A stretch of 64,000 nt of DNA from CAYQNU01 sp964419055 (lineage in GTDB: Bacteria; Bacteroidota; Bacteroidia; Flavobacteriales_D; Parvicellaceae): assembly GCA_964419055.1 (NCBI GenBank), contig CAYQNU010000018.1, positions 1-64,000 of the forward strand. The letters are read 5' to 3'. Positions 36,699 through 47,086 of this stretch are shown here, in pieces. The translations under genes were made by a program, and so were the position numbers. How positions within the stretch are numbered: the first letter of the stretch is position 1; each line of letters begins with the position of its first letter. Below the pieces are notes generated by a model, which was given only the letters and a program-made list of their open reading frames with translations, was not told where the DNA came from and did no database searches.

Positions 36699-36797
36699 CA
36701 TCGCTAACTACGCCTTTTTACTTTTTATGATGGTTTCGTCTAAATTAGTCACAAGACTAATGATAATATAAGTACAAGAGGGATTATTGTATAAACT

Positions 36798-39700
36798 ATG
36801 AAACGAATACTAGCTTTTTGGACATTTTTTGCAAGCATTCTGTCAGTAAATGCTGCTATTTATAAAGTTACTACTACCAATTTTACAGGACCTGGGTCAG
36901 TAAGTGAAGCAGTAACTAATGCTACATCTGGAAGTGATTCTATAGTTTTCGATTTGAAAGGCACAATTGTATTCTCCACTACTTTGACTTTGACATCAAG
37001 TGTGACTTTAATAGGGCCGGGGAGTGATAATTTACAATTGCAATCAAGCGGGATAACATTGTTTGATATAAATGTGATGGCTTCTAATGTTAATATTACC
37101 GGTTTTACTTTGACGACATCGGGTATAGCTGGTGGCTCTGCCATACAATCTGGTGCATCAGAATTAATAATTTATGATTGTATTTTTACAAATTGCAATT
37201 CATCAGGTATAGGTGGAGCAATAACGGCTAATACTGGAGGTTTAACGGTTCATAGCTGCTCATTTGTGAATGTAATTGCTGCCACTAATGGAGGTTCAAT
37301 ATTTTTAACTACTAATAGTGGCTTGCCATCAAATATTGTGAATTGTACTTTTGGAAGAACATCAGGATTTTCAACTGAAAACGGCCAAAATGGTGGGGCT
37401 ATTTACATCAATGTATCCAGTGGAACCGTTAACATAGTTAATAATACCTTTGCGCGATTATCGGTTACTACTCAAGGGGGTGCCGTTTATTCAAACGTTG
37501 CAAACTATAACTTAAGGAATAATATTTTTTATCAAAATGCACCCAATTCTCAATTCAGAGATTTGGGCGGTACAATGCCATCCATCAGAGGGTTTAACTG
37601 TTTTCAGCAAGCGCCAACTGCTTATGTGCCAGGAACAAATGATGTAAACGGTGGAAGTTGGGCATCTTGGATTTCTTCAAATTCATCACTTCAACTCCAA
37701 AAATTTGGAAGAGGACATTATGGTCTAAATGTTACTGAATTTGCTCCTTCAATTGATAATGCAGATCAATCTATAGTTACTACTTTTTTTGACAACTTTG
37801 GCTATGAAAGAAAAGATGTTCGTTCTGCTCCACGTGAAGTACAAGGAATATATTATGGTGCTAATCAAATTGATAGGGGATCTGTGGAGTATTCACCATT
37901 TAAAGTAACCAACAACAATGCAACAGGAGTAGGCTCCCTAGCTGATATTGTTGACAGTGTGAATAATTCAACTAGACCCGGTCCATTATATGTTTGGTTT
38001 GAAATTCCAGGATCAGGACCACATACGATTACAGCAGCGTCACAATACATTACTAATAGAGCTTATAACTACTTAGATGGGTTTTCTCAATTAGGCAGTA
38101 AAGAAGGTTCTTATTCATTTGGACCTGAATATACAATTGATATTGATAATACTGCATCATTAGTAAGTTGTTTCTATACCTTTGGTGACTACATTGAAAT
38201 TAAAGGCTTTCAAATTCAAAATTTTGATATCCCTATATTGATTTTTAGTAATAATGTTGGGTTATATGGGAATTATATTATTAATGGTAATTATGGTATT
38301 AATACTGGTGGATCTACTTCATCTTGTATAATAGGCTCGGAAAAAGGAAAGGATAGAAACTACATTGTAAGTTGCAATGCAAAAGCAATGGAGATAGGTG
38401 GTTCTTATCATTGGATTAAAGGTAATTACATTGGTGTTCAACCCAATGGAGTGGCGAATGGTAATTCTGAAGGTATTGATTTAAATGGTGCACTAGATTG
38501 TCTTGTGGGCGGGTCTTCTTCTGCTGAGGGTAATTTAATTTGTGGGAGTTCTTTATATGGAATTCGCTTATTGGGAGCCTCAAGCTGCCAAGTAAGAAAT
38601 AATATTTTAGGAATTAATCCAACCAATACTTCAACTGCTGGATATGAAAATTCAAGAGGAATTGAAGTGGAGAGTTCAAACAATAATTTCATTGGGGGTA
38701 GTATTTATCCTGGTGGAGGAAATGTTGTTGCTTCAGCTTCGGGTGATGGAGTGTATATCTCTAATTCAGGTTCAAATTATTTTCACGGAAACATTATCGG
38801 ATTGCGACCAGATGGTTTGACAGCAGGTTCAATAGCTAACAATGGAATTAGAATAACCGGTTCAACTGATAATAATTATATTGGAGATTATATGACTGTC
38901 GATTTTAGAAATGTAATTTCCAATTGCCAAGAATCAGGAGTTTTTTCTGATGCTACTTCAGGAAATTCTAATTTTATAAATTATAATTACATAGGTACCA
39001 ACAAAAATGGATTGGGTAATATGGGAAACGGTAAAGATGGAATTCATTTATTGGGCTCATTAGGAAGTTTTTCAGGTCAAGCTTTAGTTGAGAATAATTT
39101 AATTGGTCATCATAATAATGCTACATTTGGACGTGCAATATTTGTAGAAAATGGTCGAGCAAGTGTTTACACTAATACCATAGGAAAAGATTTATCTGGA
39201 AATTCTGCTTCGAATAGAATTGGTATTCAAGTAAAAGGTGTTGACGCTGAAGGGAGCATCTATCAAAATACGTTATTTAATTCATTACAACAAGGCATCT
39301 TAGTGGATGATGTAGCAACTAATTTCGGTTTAAGTATTGATTTTAACAATATTCAATATAATGGAGCTCAAGGAGTCTTCGTTACTAATGGTTCAAAAAA
39401 AGTGGATTTTTATGAAGACAGCGTTAAAAATAATGGCACCGGAGGAATTATTGTTGCAAATGGATGTGATAGTATTGTAATGGAATTTTGTATTGCTAAT
39501 AATAATGGTTCAGGATTAGATTTCGATTTAGGAAATGCAGGTCCTGGAGGTTATGTGATGAATCAAGGTGTTTCTTTTCCTATAATTTCAGCCGCAAATT
39601 ATTGTTCAGGTCAACTTACCATTGAAGGTACTTTTTCTGATGCTAATTTTCCTAATACAGAATTTAACTGTGCATTTTATCTTATTCCTGCAGGTTCTGC

Positions 39701-42700
39701 ACATCCTTCTAATCATGGGGGCACCTATGAAGTCATTGGGTCTGACTATATTTTTACAGATGGAACAGGATTTATCTCATTTACATTTGATTATTTTAAT
39801 ACATTCAGTCCTGGAGATTTAATTACTATGGCGGTAACAAAGATAGAAAATGAAGGTCAACATCTTACAAGTGAATTAGCCGCTAATTTTGTGATTTCAT
39901 CAAATTTATCAGTCACAGTGACTCCAACAAATCCTTTGTGTACTAACGATTTTGGTTCAGCTACAGCCACAGTAATTGGTTCTTCAAATGACCCAGAATG
40001 GCATTTAGTCTCTGCATTAGGTAATCCAATTTCATTTGGAACAACCGTAACAAATTTATTACCTGATAACTATGCGTGTATTATTGTAAATGGAGGGTGT
40101 ACTGATACGGCATTTTTCACCATTACTGCTCCCACAATATTAAATCCAGGAATAGCTAGTACTCTAACAAATGTTAATTGTCTAGGTGGGACAGATGGAA
40201 GTATACAACTTATCACAGCTGCTTCAGGAGGTACATTACCGTATCAATACAGTATTGATAATGTTACTTTTCAGGCATCAGATTTGTTTTCTGGGCTTCC
40301 TGCTGGAACATATGCTATTTTTGTGAGAGATGCAAATAATTGTATTGATACCACAACTAGTATAACTGTTAGTGAACCTGCAACAGCACTTACAGTGACT
40401 ACATCTACAACCAACCTTACTTGTAATGGTTCGGATGACGGAACTATTACAACAACTATTTCAGGAGGTTCTCCTGGCTATAGCTTTGCTTGGACAGGTC
40501 CAAATTCTTTTGTTGCAAATACTCAAAATATTACCTCTTTAGAACCTGGTTTTTATGTATTAACGGCTACAGATATTAATGGTTGTCAAGTTATCGAAAA
40601 TGCAGCTGAAATTATTGAACCAGCTTCAAACAATGTAAATTTTACTATTTCTAATGCCACAGCTTGTGTAGGTGAAGGAATAACATTTACAAATACTTCT
40701 GACCCTGGAGCAACTGCTTATTTTTGGAATTTTGGAAATGGGAATTTAACCAACAATACTCTTGAAAATTCAAGTACTGTATATACAGGAGATGGAACTT
40801 ATTTTGTTGATTTTATTGTAACTTATGGCGCTTGCCAAGATTCCTTAACTCAAGTAATAAATGTCAATCCTGTACCTGTATTAACAAACGCTAACTCAAC
40901 AACTATATGCAGTGGCGATAATGTGAATTTCACTTTTTCAACTGATATAGCCTCTACATTTACTTGGTATGGAATAGACAATACCAGTGTTTCGGGTGAA
41001 ACATTGACTAATCAATCAACCAATATAAATAGTGATGTATTAATCAATAATTCAGGAACCCCACAAATGGTTGAATATATAGTAATACCTGCCACGGCTC
41101 AATGCACCAGTTCAGGTCAATCCTTTTATGCTTGGGTTAATCCTCTTCCAACTGTAATTGCCCCAAATGACACAACGATCTGTACAAATGAATCGTTAAT
41201 GCTATCTGGTTCTGGAGCTGCAAGCTACACCTGGGATAATGGAATTACTGATGGGGTAGCTTTTAACCCATCTAATACAACAGTTTACACAGTTACAGGG
41301 ACAGATGGAAATGGATGTCAAAATACAGATGCCACTACTGTTGTTGTAAATACTTTACCTACAATATCAGCTCCATCTGATTACGCTATTTGTAATGGTG
41401 CGTCAACTACATTGAATGCAACAGGAGGGTTATCATATAGTTGGGATAATGGTGTTTCAGATGGGATATCATTTACTCCTATAGGAACACAAACGTACAC
41501 TGTTGTTGGACAAGATGCTAATGGATGTCAAAATAGTGATGCTGTTACGGTTACAGTTAATACTTTACCTACTATCATCGCTCCAAATTTCTACTCAATT
41601 TGCCAAGGTGAATCCACTACATTGACAGCAACGGGGGGAGTGTCCTACACTTGGGATAATGGTGTATCAAATGGTGTGGCGTTTACGCCATCTGTTTTTG
41701 CAACTTATACGGTAGTTGGGGTTGATGGAAACGGATGCCAAAATAATGACACTGTTTCAATTGCAATAAATAATTTACCTACTGTAATTGCTCCAGCAGA
41801 TTATACCATTTGCAGTGGTGCTTCTACAACATTAAATGGTTCTGGGGCATTAACCTATGTTTGGAATAATGGTGTAACCGATGGTGTTGCATTTAACCCA
41901 ACTTCAACCTTATTATATACTGTAACAGGAACTGATACTAATGGCTGTGAAAACACAGACCAAGTCACCATAACTGTTAGCTCACCTATTTCACTTACGT
42001 TTAATGTTACCAACGTTTCGTGTAACGGAAATTCTGATGGTGAAATTGAATATACAGCTTCGGGTGGTACTGCTCCTTATACAATTGGTATAAATGGAAA
42101 TAATCCATTTACGATGTCATCAAACCCAACAATTTTGGGAGGTCTTTCTGGGGGGTACACATTTAATGGGATTTTGACAGATGCCAATGGTTGTCAAACA
42201 ACTAATTCAACTAATATAACAGAACCAAATGCAATATCCTATTCAATAATTACACTTTCGGATACTTGTAGTGCAGGGGTGGGAACATTATCTTATGCTT
42301 CCGTATCAGGAGGCACAACTCCCTACACTTATGGAGATTTATCTGGTGTGAATTCAACCAGTTCTGTATTTGTGGGCAGTGCCGGAAGTTATAATACTTT
42401 TGTTGAGGATGCAAATGGATGTGTTTCTAATCAAAGTGCTACAATAGGAAATGTAACTGCACCAGTAAATGGAGGAACTTTTGGTCCGTATTCAACTTGT
42501 GATGACGAACCCATTGAAATTGTTGCTTTTGGAGGAACCTCTTACCAATGGTCAGGAGGGTCTACAGCTATTCCATCTGTTGCTAATCCAACGGTAAATC
42601 CAACTCAAAACACAACGTATTATGTTACCATTTCTTTTGGTACGTGTACATTATCAGATTCAGTATTGGTTACTATTGATTCCAGTTGTGATTCGCTCGA

Positions 42701-42989
42701 TAACAATACAGTAATTAATACGAATGCATTTTCACCAAATGGTGATGGTATAAATGAAGTGGTTACTTTCGATATACCAAATTTATTGCAAGATAATGAT
42801 AATAAAGTGTATTTTATAAATAGATGGGGAGACGTTATTCGAGAATATACCAATTATAATAACCTAGATGTTGCGTGGGATGGTAAAAATAATTCCGGTG
42901 TAGAATTACCCGATGGTACCTACTTTTTTATTATTGAAATACCCAGTCAAGATTATAAAGCCACTGGGTGGGTTCAATTGGTGAGATAA
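36798..42989 (+). CDS. Giant surface protein: beta-helix, SprB-like and tandem repeats, T9SS type B tail
   Basis: A 2063-residue secreted protein. A signal peptide (ending near SVNAA) is followed by right-handed beta-helix segments (about 20-300 and 370-900). SprB-like repeats follow at about 1115-1270 (NCLGGTDGSIQLITAASGGT). A PKD-like segment lies at about 1290-1370 and four tandem 70-residue modules at about 1450-1730. A further SprB-like unit is at about 1735-1815. The C-terminus AFSPNGDGINEVVTFDI to ATGWVQLVR is the gliding-motility-associated type B sorting domain. It probably acts as a surface adhesin or gliding-type protein. PorP/SprF and OmpA/PD40 genes follow, the usual partners of type B cargo. 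Confidence 0.88.
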   Translation: MKRILAFWTFFASILSVNAAIYKVTTTNFTGPGSVSEAVTNATSGSDSIVFDLKGTIVFSTTLTLTSSVTLIGPGSDNLQLQSSGITLFDINVMASNVNITGFTLTTSGIAGGSAIQSGASELIIYDCIFTNCNSSGIGGAITANTGGLTVHSCSFVNVIAATNGGSIFLTTNSGLPSNIVNCTFGRTSGFSTENGQNGGAIYINVSSGTVNIVNNTFARLSVTTQGGAVYSNVANYNLRNNIFYQNAPNSQFRDLGGTMPSIRGFNCFQQAPTAYVPGTNDVNGGSWASWISSNSSLQLQKFGRGHYGLNVTEFAPSIDNADQSIVTTFFDNFGYERKDVRSAPREVQGIYYGANQIDRGSVEYSPFKVTNNNATGVGSLADIVDSVNNSTRPGPLYVWFEIPGSGPHTITAASQYITNRAYNYLDGFSQLGSKEGSYSFGPEYTIDIDNTASLVSCFYTFGDYIEIKGFQIQNFDIPILIFSNNVGLYGNYIINGNYGINTGGSTSSCIIGSEKGKDRNYIVSCNAKAMEIGGSYHWIKGNYIGVQPNGVANGNSEGIDLNGALDCLVGGSSSAEGNLICGSSLYGIRLLGASSCQVRNNILGINPTNTSTAGYENSRGIEVESSNNNFIGGSIYPGGGNVVASASGDGVYISNSGSNYFHGNIIGLRPDGLTAGSIANNGIRITGSTDNNYIGDYMTVDFRNVISNCQESGVFSDATSGNSNFINYNYIGTNKNGLGNMGNGKDGIHLLGSLGSFSGQALVENNLIGHHNNATFGRAIFVENGRASVYTNTIGKDLSGNSASNRIGIQVKGVDAEGSIYQNTLFNSLQQGILVDDVATNFGLSIDFNNIQYNGAQGVFVTNGSKKVDFYEDSVKNNGTGGIIVANGCDSIVMEFCIANNNGSGLDFDLGNAGPGGYVMNQGVSFPIISAANYCSGQLTIEGTFSDANFPNTEFNCAFYLIPAGSAHPSNHGGTYEVIGSDYIFTDGTGFISFTFDYFNTFSPGDLITMAVTKIENEGQHLTSELAANFVISSNLSVTVTPTNPLCTNDFGSATATVIGSSNDPEWHLVSALGNPISFGTTVTNLLPDNYACIIVNGGCTDTAFFTITAPTILNPGIASTLTNVNCLGGTDGSIQLITAASGGTLPYQYSIDNVTFQASDLFSGLPAGTYAIFVRDANNCIDTTTSITVSEPATALTVTTSTTNLTCNGSDDGTITTTISGGSPGYSFAWTGPNSFVANTQNITSLEPGFYVLTATDINGCQVIENAAEIIEPASNNVNFTISNATACVGEGITFTNTSDPGATAYFWNFGNGNLTNNTLENSSTVYTGDGTYFVDFIVTYGACQDSLTQVINVNPVPVLTNANSTTICSGDNVNFTFSTDIASTFTWYGIDNTSVSGETLTNQSTNINSDVLINNSGTPQMVEYIVIPATAQCTSSGQSFYAWVNPLPTVIAPNDTTICTNESLMLSGSGAASYTWDNGITDGVAFNPSNTTVYTVTGTDGNGCQNTDATTVVVNTLPTISAPSDYAICNGASTTLNATGGLSYSWDNGVSDGISFTPIGTQTYTVVGQDANGCQNSDAVTVTVNTLPTIIAPNFYSICQGESTTLTATGGVSYTWDNGVSNGVAFTPSVFATYTVVGVDGNGCQNNDTVSIAINNLPTVIAPADYTICSGASTTLNGSGALTYVWNNGVTDGVAFNPTSTLLYTVTGTDTNGCENTDQVTITVSSPISLTFNVTNVSCNGNSDGEIEYTASGGTAPYTIGINGNNPFTMSSNPTILGGLSGGYTFNGILTDANGCQTTNSTNITEPNAISYSIITLSDTCSAGVGTLSYASVSGGTTPYTYGDLSGVNSTSSVFVGSAGSYNTFVEDANGCVSNQSATIGNVTAPVNGGTFGPYSTCDDEPIEIVAFGGTSYQWSGGSTAIPSVANPTVNPTQNTTYYVTISFGTCTLSDSVLVTIDSSCDSLDNNTVINTNAFSPNGDGINEVVTFDIPNLLQDNDNKVYFINRWGDVIREYTNYNNLDVAWDGKNNSGVELPDGTYFFIIEIPSQDYKATGWVQLVR
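41148..41987 (+). repeat. Four tandem 210-bp coding repeats
   Basis: Four copies start at about 41148, 41358, 41568 and 41778, each exactly 210 bp (70 codons), in the type B cargo gene. Shared protein landmarks are a Pro-Thr start, an IC(N/S/T/Q) turn, YTWDNG/YSWDNG/YVWNNG and a TDGNGCQN-type end. DNA divergence shows they are not recent perfect copies, but the length is preserved. Confidence 0.85.
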
Positions 42990-43028
42990 ATTATGACAAT
43001 TAAAAAATGAATAGATAAATAAGTGTTT

Positions 43029-43952
43029 ATGAAAAAATTATTATTTGCTTTAAGTTTACTGTGTAGTTTAGGATATACAGCACAACAGGATGCTTTGTTT
43101 AGCCAATATATGTTTAATCCCTTTGCTATCAATCCCGCTTATGCAGGTAGTAGAAATTCTTTAAGTGGAGTATTATTGGCGCGTAAACAATGGGCTGGCT
43201 TTTCAGGAGCACCAGCTACAGGTACTTTTGCTGTTCATAGTCCATTCAAAGGAAAAAACTTTGCATTAGGTTTTAATGCCATTGTTGAAGAAATAGGACC
43301 TTCAATAAATTCTGGAGCATTTTTGACCTATGCTTACCACTTAAAACTACCAGTTGGAAAACTATCTTTTGGTTTAAGAGGAGGACTTTTTTCATCTCGA
43401 TTGAATAATAATCTTTTGAGATTTGATGACGGCACAGATGTTACCAATACGGGTGGTGTTTTAAAAGGAATGACCCCTAATTTCGATTTTGGGGCTTATT
43501 ATTACACTCAAAAGTTTTATGTTGGTCTGAGTTCATCTCATTTAACGGGAGGCACATTGAAATTTAGAGAAAATAATTTGACCTATCAAATCAGTAGACA
43601 TTATATGTTAGCCTCAGGTTTGGCAATGGTCGTTAATCCAAATGTGGTGTTTAAGCCATCCATTCTAGTTAAATATGTTGAAGGTGCACCGTTAAATTTT
43701 GATGCCAATGTGAGTGTATTATTGAAAAAAGATTTTTGGATTGGAATGTCTTATAGAACAAATTCAGCTTTCAATGCACAATCATTAGTTGGAATTTTTG
43801 AATATAATATAACTGATTTTTTAAGAATAGGGTATAGTTATGATTTTGCAATGGGGAAATTACGCAATTATAACAGTGGTTCTCATGAACTATTCCTTGG
43901 AGTAGATATGAATATTTCTAAGAAAGTTTCATTATCTCCTCGATATTTATAA
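43029..43952 (+). CDS. PorP/SprF family T9SS outer-membrane protein
   Basis: A 307-residue beta-barrel with a signal peptide ending near GYTAQ. The start QQDALFSQYMFNPFAINPAY and the next residues AGSRNSLSG are the family signature. PorP/SprF proteins pair with type B cargo and help secrete it or hold it at the outer membrane; SprF does this for the SprB adhesin. It follows the 2063-residue type B gene directly (39 bp), so it is most likely that protein's dedicated partner. The ATG at 43029 is preferred over a GTG at 43023. Confidence 0.9.
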   Translation: MKKLLFALSLLCSLGYTAQQDALFSQYMFNPFAINPAYAGSRNSLSGVLLARKQWAGFSGAPATGTFAVHSPFKGKNFALGFNAIVEEIGPSINSGAFLTYAYHLKLPVGKLSFGLRGGLFSSRLNNNLLRFDDGTDVTNTGGVLKGMTPNFDFGAYYYTQKFYVGLSSSHLTGGTLKFRENNLTYQISRHYMLASGLAMVVNPNVVFKPSILVKYVEGAPLNFDANVSVLLKKDFWIGMSYRTNSAFNAQSLVGIFEYNITDFLRIGYSYDFAMGKLRNYNSGSHELFLGVDMNISKKVSLSPRYL

Positions 43953-43976
43953 TTATTAATTAGAAAAAGATTTGTG

Positions 43977-46643
43977 ATGAGTTTCAATAAAAATCAATTA
44001 AAGAGTTTATTAGTGTTTTGTTTTGTAAGTGCCTATTTTTCGTTGTTTGCAATTACACAACAGCCTCCTAAGACAGGTAAAAAGGAGCTTCGAAAGTATT
44101 ATGAATATGAAGTTTTTAAAGTTCATGGTTTAAATTCAGAATTTGCTGAATTTAGTCCAGTATTGTATAAACAAGATTTTATTTTCGCTAGTAATAGGAA
44201 TTATGATTTCAATATTATTGGTGAAGACAACTGGTCAAATACCAATCATATCAATATTTTCAAAGCTGAAGTAAAAAATGAAAGTTCTGATTCCATGGAG
44301 GCTACTCGTGTAAGACTTTTTGATAAGGTGTTTTTGGACAATGATCATACAGGTCCAATTAGTTTTTCACAAGATGGAACGGAAGCCATATTCACAAAAG
44401 TTTCTCATAGAAAACAAAATGTATTTGGGGATAAAACGGCTCGTCCACAATTGTACATTTCTAAATTGGTAAATGATAAATGGACAGATGTTAAAAAGTT
44501 GCCATTTGTTAAAGTTAATTATTCATATGGCCACCCAACTTTATCAGCTGATGGAACTATTTTGTATTATGTTAGTGACGAAGTTGGGGGAATGGGTGGA
44601 AAAGATATTTGGAAAGTTGAACGAAAAGGCGATACTTGGGGTGAACCTTCACCCTTGAGAGAAGTAAATTCGGCAGGTGATGAGTTGTTTCCTTCTTTTG
44701 TTGATGGCAATCTTTATTTTTCCTCCAATGGTAGAGGTGGAAAAGGTGGATTGGATTTGTATATGTCGAAAGGTAAAGACGGAGTTTTTTCATCTCCTGA
44801 AAGTCTAGGTGAAACGATTAACTCCGAAGCTGATGAATTTGGAATTGTATTTAATGCGAATAGATTAAGTGGATATTTTTCTTCAAACCGATTAAATGGA
44901 AAAGGAGATGATGATATATATTATTTCAAAGTTATTGAAAAGGTAATCGTAGAAGATGACGTTATAGAGGGGCAATTTGTATATAAAAAATTAGGAGCAG
45001 ATAAGCCAGAAGGACTAGATGTTGTGCTATTAGATGAGGACGGCAACGTTGTAATGCAAACAAAAACAGATGCTAATGGTGAGTTTAAATTCAAAGCATT
45101 GGATTCTGATAAAAAATACATCATCCGTTTGATGAAAGATGGCGAAGAGGTGGAATTAATTTTATACGGAAAAGATGCTGATTCCTTTTTATTGGCCAAC
45201 AAAGAAGGCGATTTTGTATATCGAAAATTATCAACTGAGAGTATTGGCACCTTGTCATTAATTGATGAGGAAAACGTAGATCCTGTTACACGTACAGGTA
45301 CTATGAATGGTCAGTTTGTATATTCTAAATTGAAAAACGATGTACCTGCAGGTGTAGATGTTTTCTTGATAGATGATGAAGGCAATATTGTTGACAGAAC
45401 AAAAACAGATGCCTATGGTAATTTTCAATTTTCAAAACTTTCAATGGATAAAAATTACCGCGTAAAAATTGGTGATTTAGATGACGATGTTAATTTGTTA
45501 ATCTACAATAAAAAAGATCAAATAATGTCGGTTTTGGCGGCAGGTCAAGATGGAATATTTAATTATAGAAAGTTAAAAACAGACAATACTTACAATCTTG
45601 ATTATTTGCAATTAGAAGAATCATCGTTGCAGTTTCCTGATCCTAATATGCAATTGGCAGGTGAGTTTTTATTTAGAAGTTTAAATAAAACAATTGGAAA
45701 TTTGGATTATGAAATTCTTGATGAAAACTATCAATTGATTACTAAGGGTAAAACAAATGAAAGTGGATATTTTAGAGAAACGAATATACCATCCAAAGAT
45801 ATGGTTGTATTTAAGATTGATGGGAATAAATATAAAGAAGATGTAAACTTGATTATATTAGATAGGACCAAACAAGTGGTAGTGAAATTAGATAAGAATA
45901 GCGATGGTTATTTTATTTACAAAAAACTTAAATCCTCGGGTTCTGATTTAGTTGTGGAAGATGAATTGACTAATATGTTAAAAGGGAAAGGAGTAAATGC
46001 CCAATTTGTATTTAAAAAATTGTCTTCAGATAAAAAATCATTTGAGTATGAATTGTATGATGAAAACGGAAAATTGGTAATTAAAGGTAAAACCAATGAT
46101 TTGGGCGTTTTAAGTCATACTGATTTGGATCCATCTAAATTTTATCAATTTAAATTATTGGGGACAGGAAATGATGCCGATCTTAAAATTTGGGATGCTG
46201 AAAAAGGTGAAATGGTTTTAATTAAAAAATCAAAAAATGGGTTTTATGAATTTGGTAAAAAACCTCAACATGTAGTAAGCGAGTCAAGCGTAGCTTCTGG
46301 TAAAATAATTCAAACCATTTACTACAGTCAGGATGTTTACAAAATTGGAGGTGACAGCCGAATTAAAGCTATGACCATCGTGAAATTCATGAACGATAAT
46401 CCAACTGCAAAAATAGTTGTAGCAGGTCATTCATCTCACGAAGGAGCTGAAGATTACAATAATGAATTATCTGAAAAACGTATGCAGGAATTAGTTGACT
46501 TTTTAATAGAAAAAGGTGTTTCGGCTGAACGTATTATAGGTGAGTTCCATGGTGAAACTAAACCTATGGTTCAATGTGGCTCAAAATGTTCTGAAAAAGA
46601 TCACGCAAATAATAGAAGAACAGAAATTAAAGTAGTGAAATAA
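43977..46643 (+). CDS. OmpA-family protein with PD40 propeller and repeated Ig-like modules
   Basis: An 888-residue exported protein. A signal peptide is followed by a PD40/WD40-like propeller (about 30-320; repeats such as FPSFVDGNLYFSSNGRGGKG). Next come about four related CNA-B/Ig-like modules (about 325-760), each with (G/A)(Q/E)F(V/L)(Y/F)(K/R)xL, a D(E)DGN-type turn and a KT(D/N)xxGxF strand. The OmpA C-terminal domain is at about 775-888 (IIQTIYYSQDVYKIGG; GHSSHEGAEDYNNELSEKRM; NRRTEIKVVK). The usual TD of the OmpA peptidoglycan loop reads SS here. Type B cargo, PorP/SprF and OmpA/PD40 make a known trio in Bacteroidota. A GTG at 43974 is an alternative start. Confidence 0.88.
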   Translation: MSFNKNQLKSLLVFCFVSAYFSLFAITQQPPKTGKKELRKYYEYEVFKVHGLNSEFAEFSPVLYKQDFIFASNRNYDFNIIGEDNWSNTNHINIFKAEVKNESSDSMEATRVRLFDKVFLDNDHTGPISFSQDGTEAIFTKVSHRKQNVFGDKTARPQLYISKLVNDKWTDVKKLPFVKVNYSYGHPTLSADGTILYYVSDEVGGMGGKDIWKVERKGDTWGEPSPLREVNSAGDELFPSFVDGNLYFSSNGRGGKGGLDLYMSKGKDGVFSSPESLGETINSEADEFGIVFNANRLSGYFSSNRLNGKGDDDIYYFKVIEKVIVEDDVIEGQFVYKKLGADKPEGLDVVLLDEDGNVVMQTKTDANGEFKFKALDSDKKYIIRLMKDGEEVELILYGKDADSFLLANKEGDFVYRKLSTESIGTLSLIDEENVDPVTRTGTMNGQFVYSKLKNDVPAGVDVFLIDDEGNIVDRTKTDAYGNFQFSKLSMDKNYRVKIGDLDDDVNLLIYNKKDQIMSVLAAGQDGIFNYRKLKTDNTYNLDYLQLEESSLQFPDPNMQLAGEFLFRSLNKTIGNLDYEILDENYQLITKGKTNESGYFRETNIPSKDMVVFKIDGNKYKEDVNLIILDRTKQVVVKLDKNSDGYFIYKKLKSSGSDLVVEDELTNMLKGKGVNAQFVFKKLSSDKKSFEYELYDENGKLVIKGKTNDLGVLSHTDLDPSKFYQFKLLGTGNDADLKIWDAEKGEMVLIKKSKNGFYEFGKKPQHVVSESSVASGKIIQTIYYSQDVYKIGGDSRIKAMTIVKFMNDNPTAKIVVAGHSSHEGAEDYNNELSEKRMQELVDFLIEKGVSAERIIGEFHGETKPMVQCGSKCSEKDHANNRRTEIKVVK

Positions 46644-46664
46644 TCGTAACAATAGTTAATAAGG

Positions 46665-46697
46665 AAGCCTTGATATTTTTATCGGGGCTTTTTTTAT
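46665..46697. terminator. Bidirectional intrinsic terminator
   Basis: AAGCCTTGAT (46665-46674) pairs with ATCGGGGCTT (46681-46690) with two G-T pairs, followed by a T7 run on the plus strand. It lies between the convergent OmpA and DCC genes. Confidence 0.75.
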
Positions 46698-47086
46698 TCC
46701 ATAATTTGAGCAGAATATGATTTGGCCATATCAAATGAACACGTATTGGATTTAATTAATCGTTTTCTCCTTTTTGCAATGAATTTGTACACACCATCAC
46801 GAATAAATGGAGGTACAAGGATGAAAATATATAAAAGTGGATATAGGGACTTTAATTGTTTTAAAATTTCCAACACTCCTCTTGAATGACTGTATACATT
46901 TTTCCCATCAACAAATATAATAGTTTCCTCCGGTTTAGCTTTAATATTTAATTCATTAATCAATCTTTGACCAGCCGAAGATTGATTGGGACAAACCATT
47001 AAATTACGCTTCTTGTTTTTCTTTAAGATAAACAAAACAGATCGATTGCAAAACGCACAATCGCCATCAAAAATCACCACTTTCAT
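46694..47086 (-). CDS. DCC family thiol-disulfide oxidoreductase-like protein (DUF393)
   Basis: A 130-residue protein with the hallmark D7-G-D-C10-x-x-C13 in IFDGDCAFCNRS, a thioredoxin-like fold and a C-terminal membrane-associated stretch (LLYIFILVPPFIRDGVY). DCC proteins are presumed redox or electron-transfer proteins, but their partner is unknown. The ATG overlaps the stop of the VCBS gene by ATGA, so the two are translationally coupled despite the different cellular compartments suggested. Confidence 0.85.
   Translation of the reverse strand: MKVVIFDGDCAFCNRSVLFILKKNKKRNLMVCPNQSSAGQRLINELNIKAKPEETIIFVDGKNVYSHSRGVLEILKQLKSLYPLLYIFILVPPFIRDGVYKFIAKRRKRLIKSNTCSFDMAKSYSAQIME

Noticed and set aside
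36638..36730. A 30-codon hydrophobic ORF with GGAGG just upstream (36632-36636)
   Set aside because: Very short, overlaps the -7 box of the next gene, and Shine-Dalgarno sites are rarely used in this phylum. Kept only as a note.
41148..41987. CRISPR-like direct repeats
   Set aside because: The 210-bp units are coding tandem modules in one frame with no short identical repeats or spacers.
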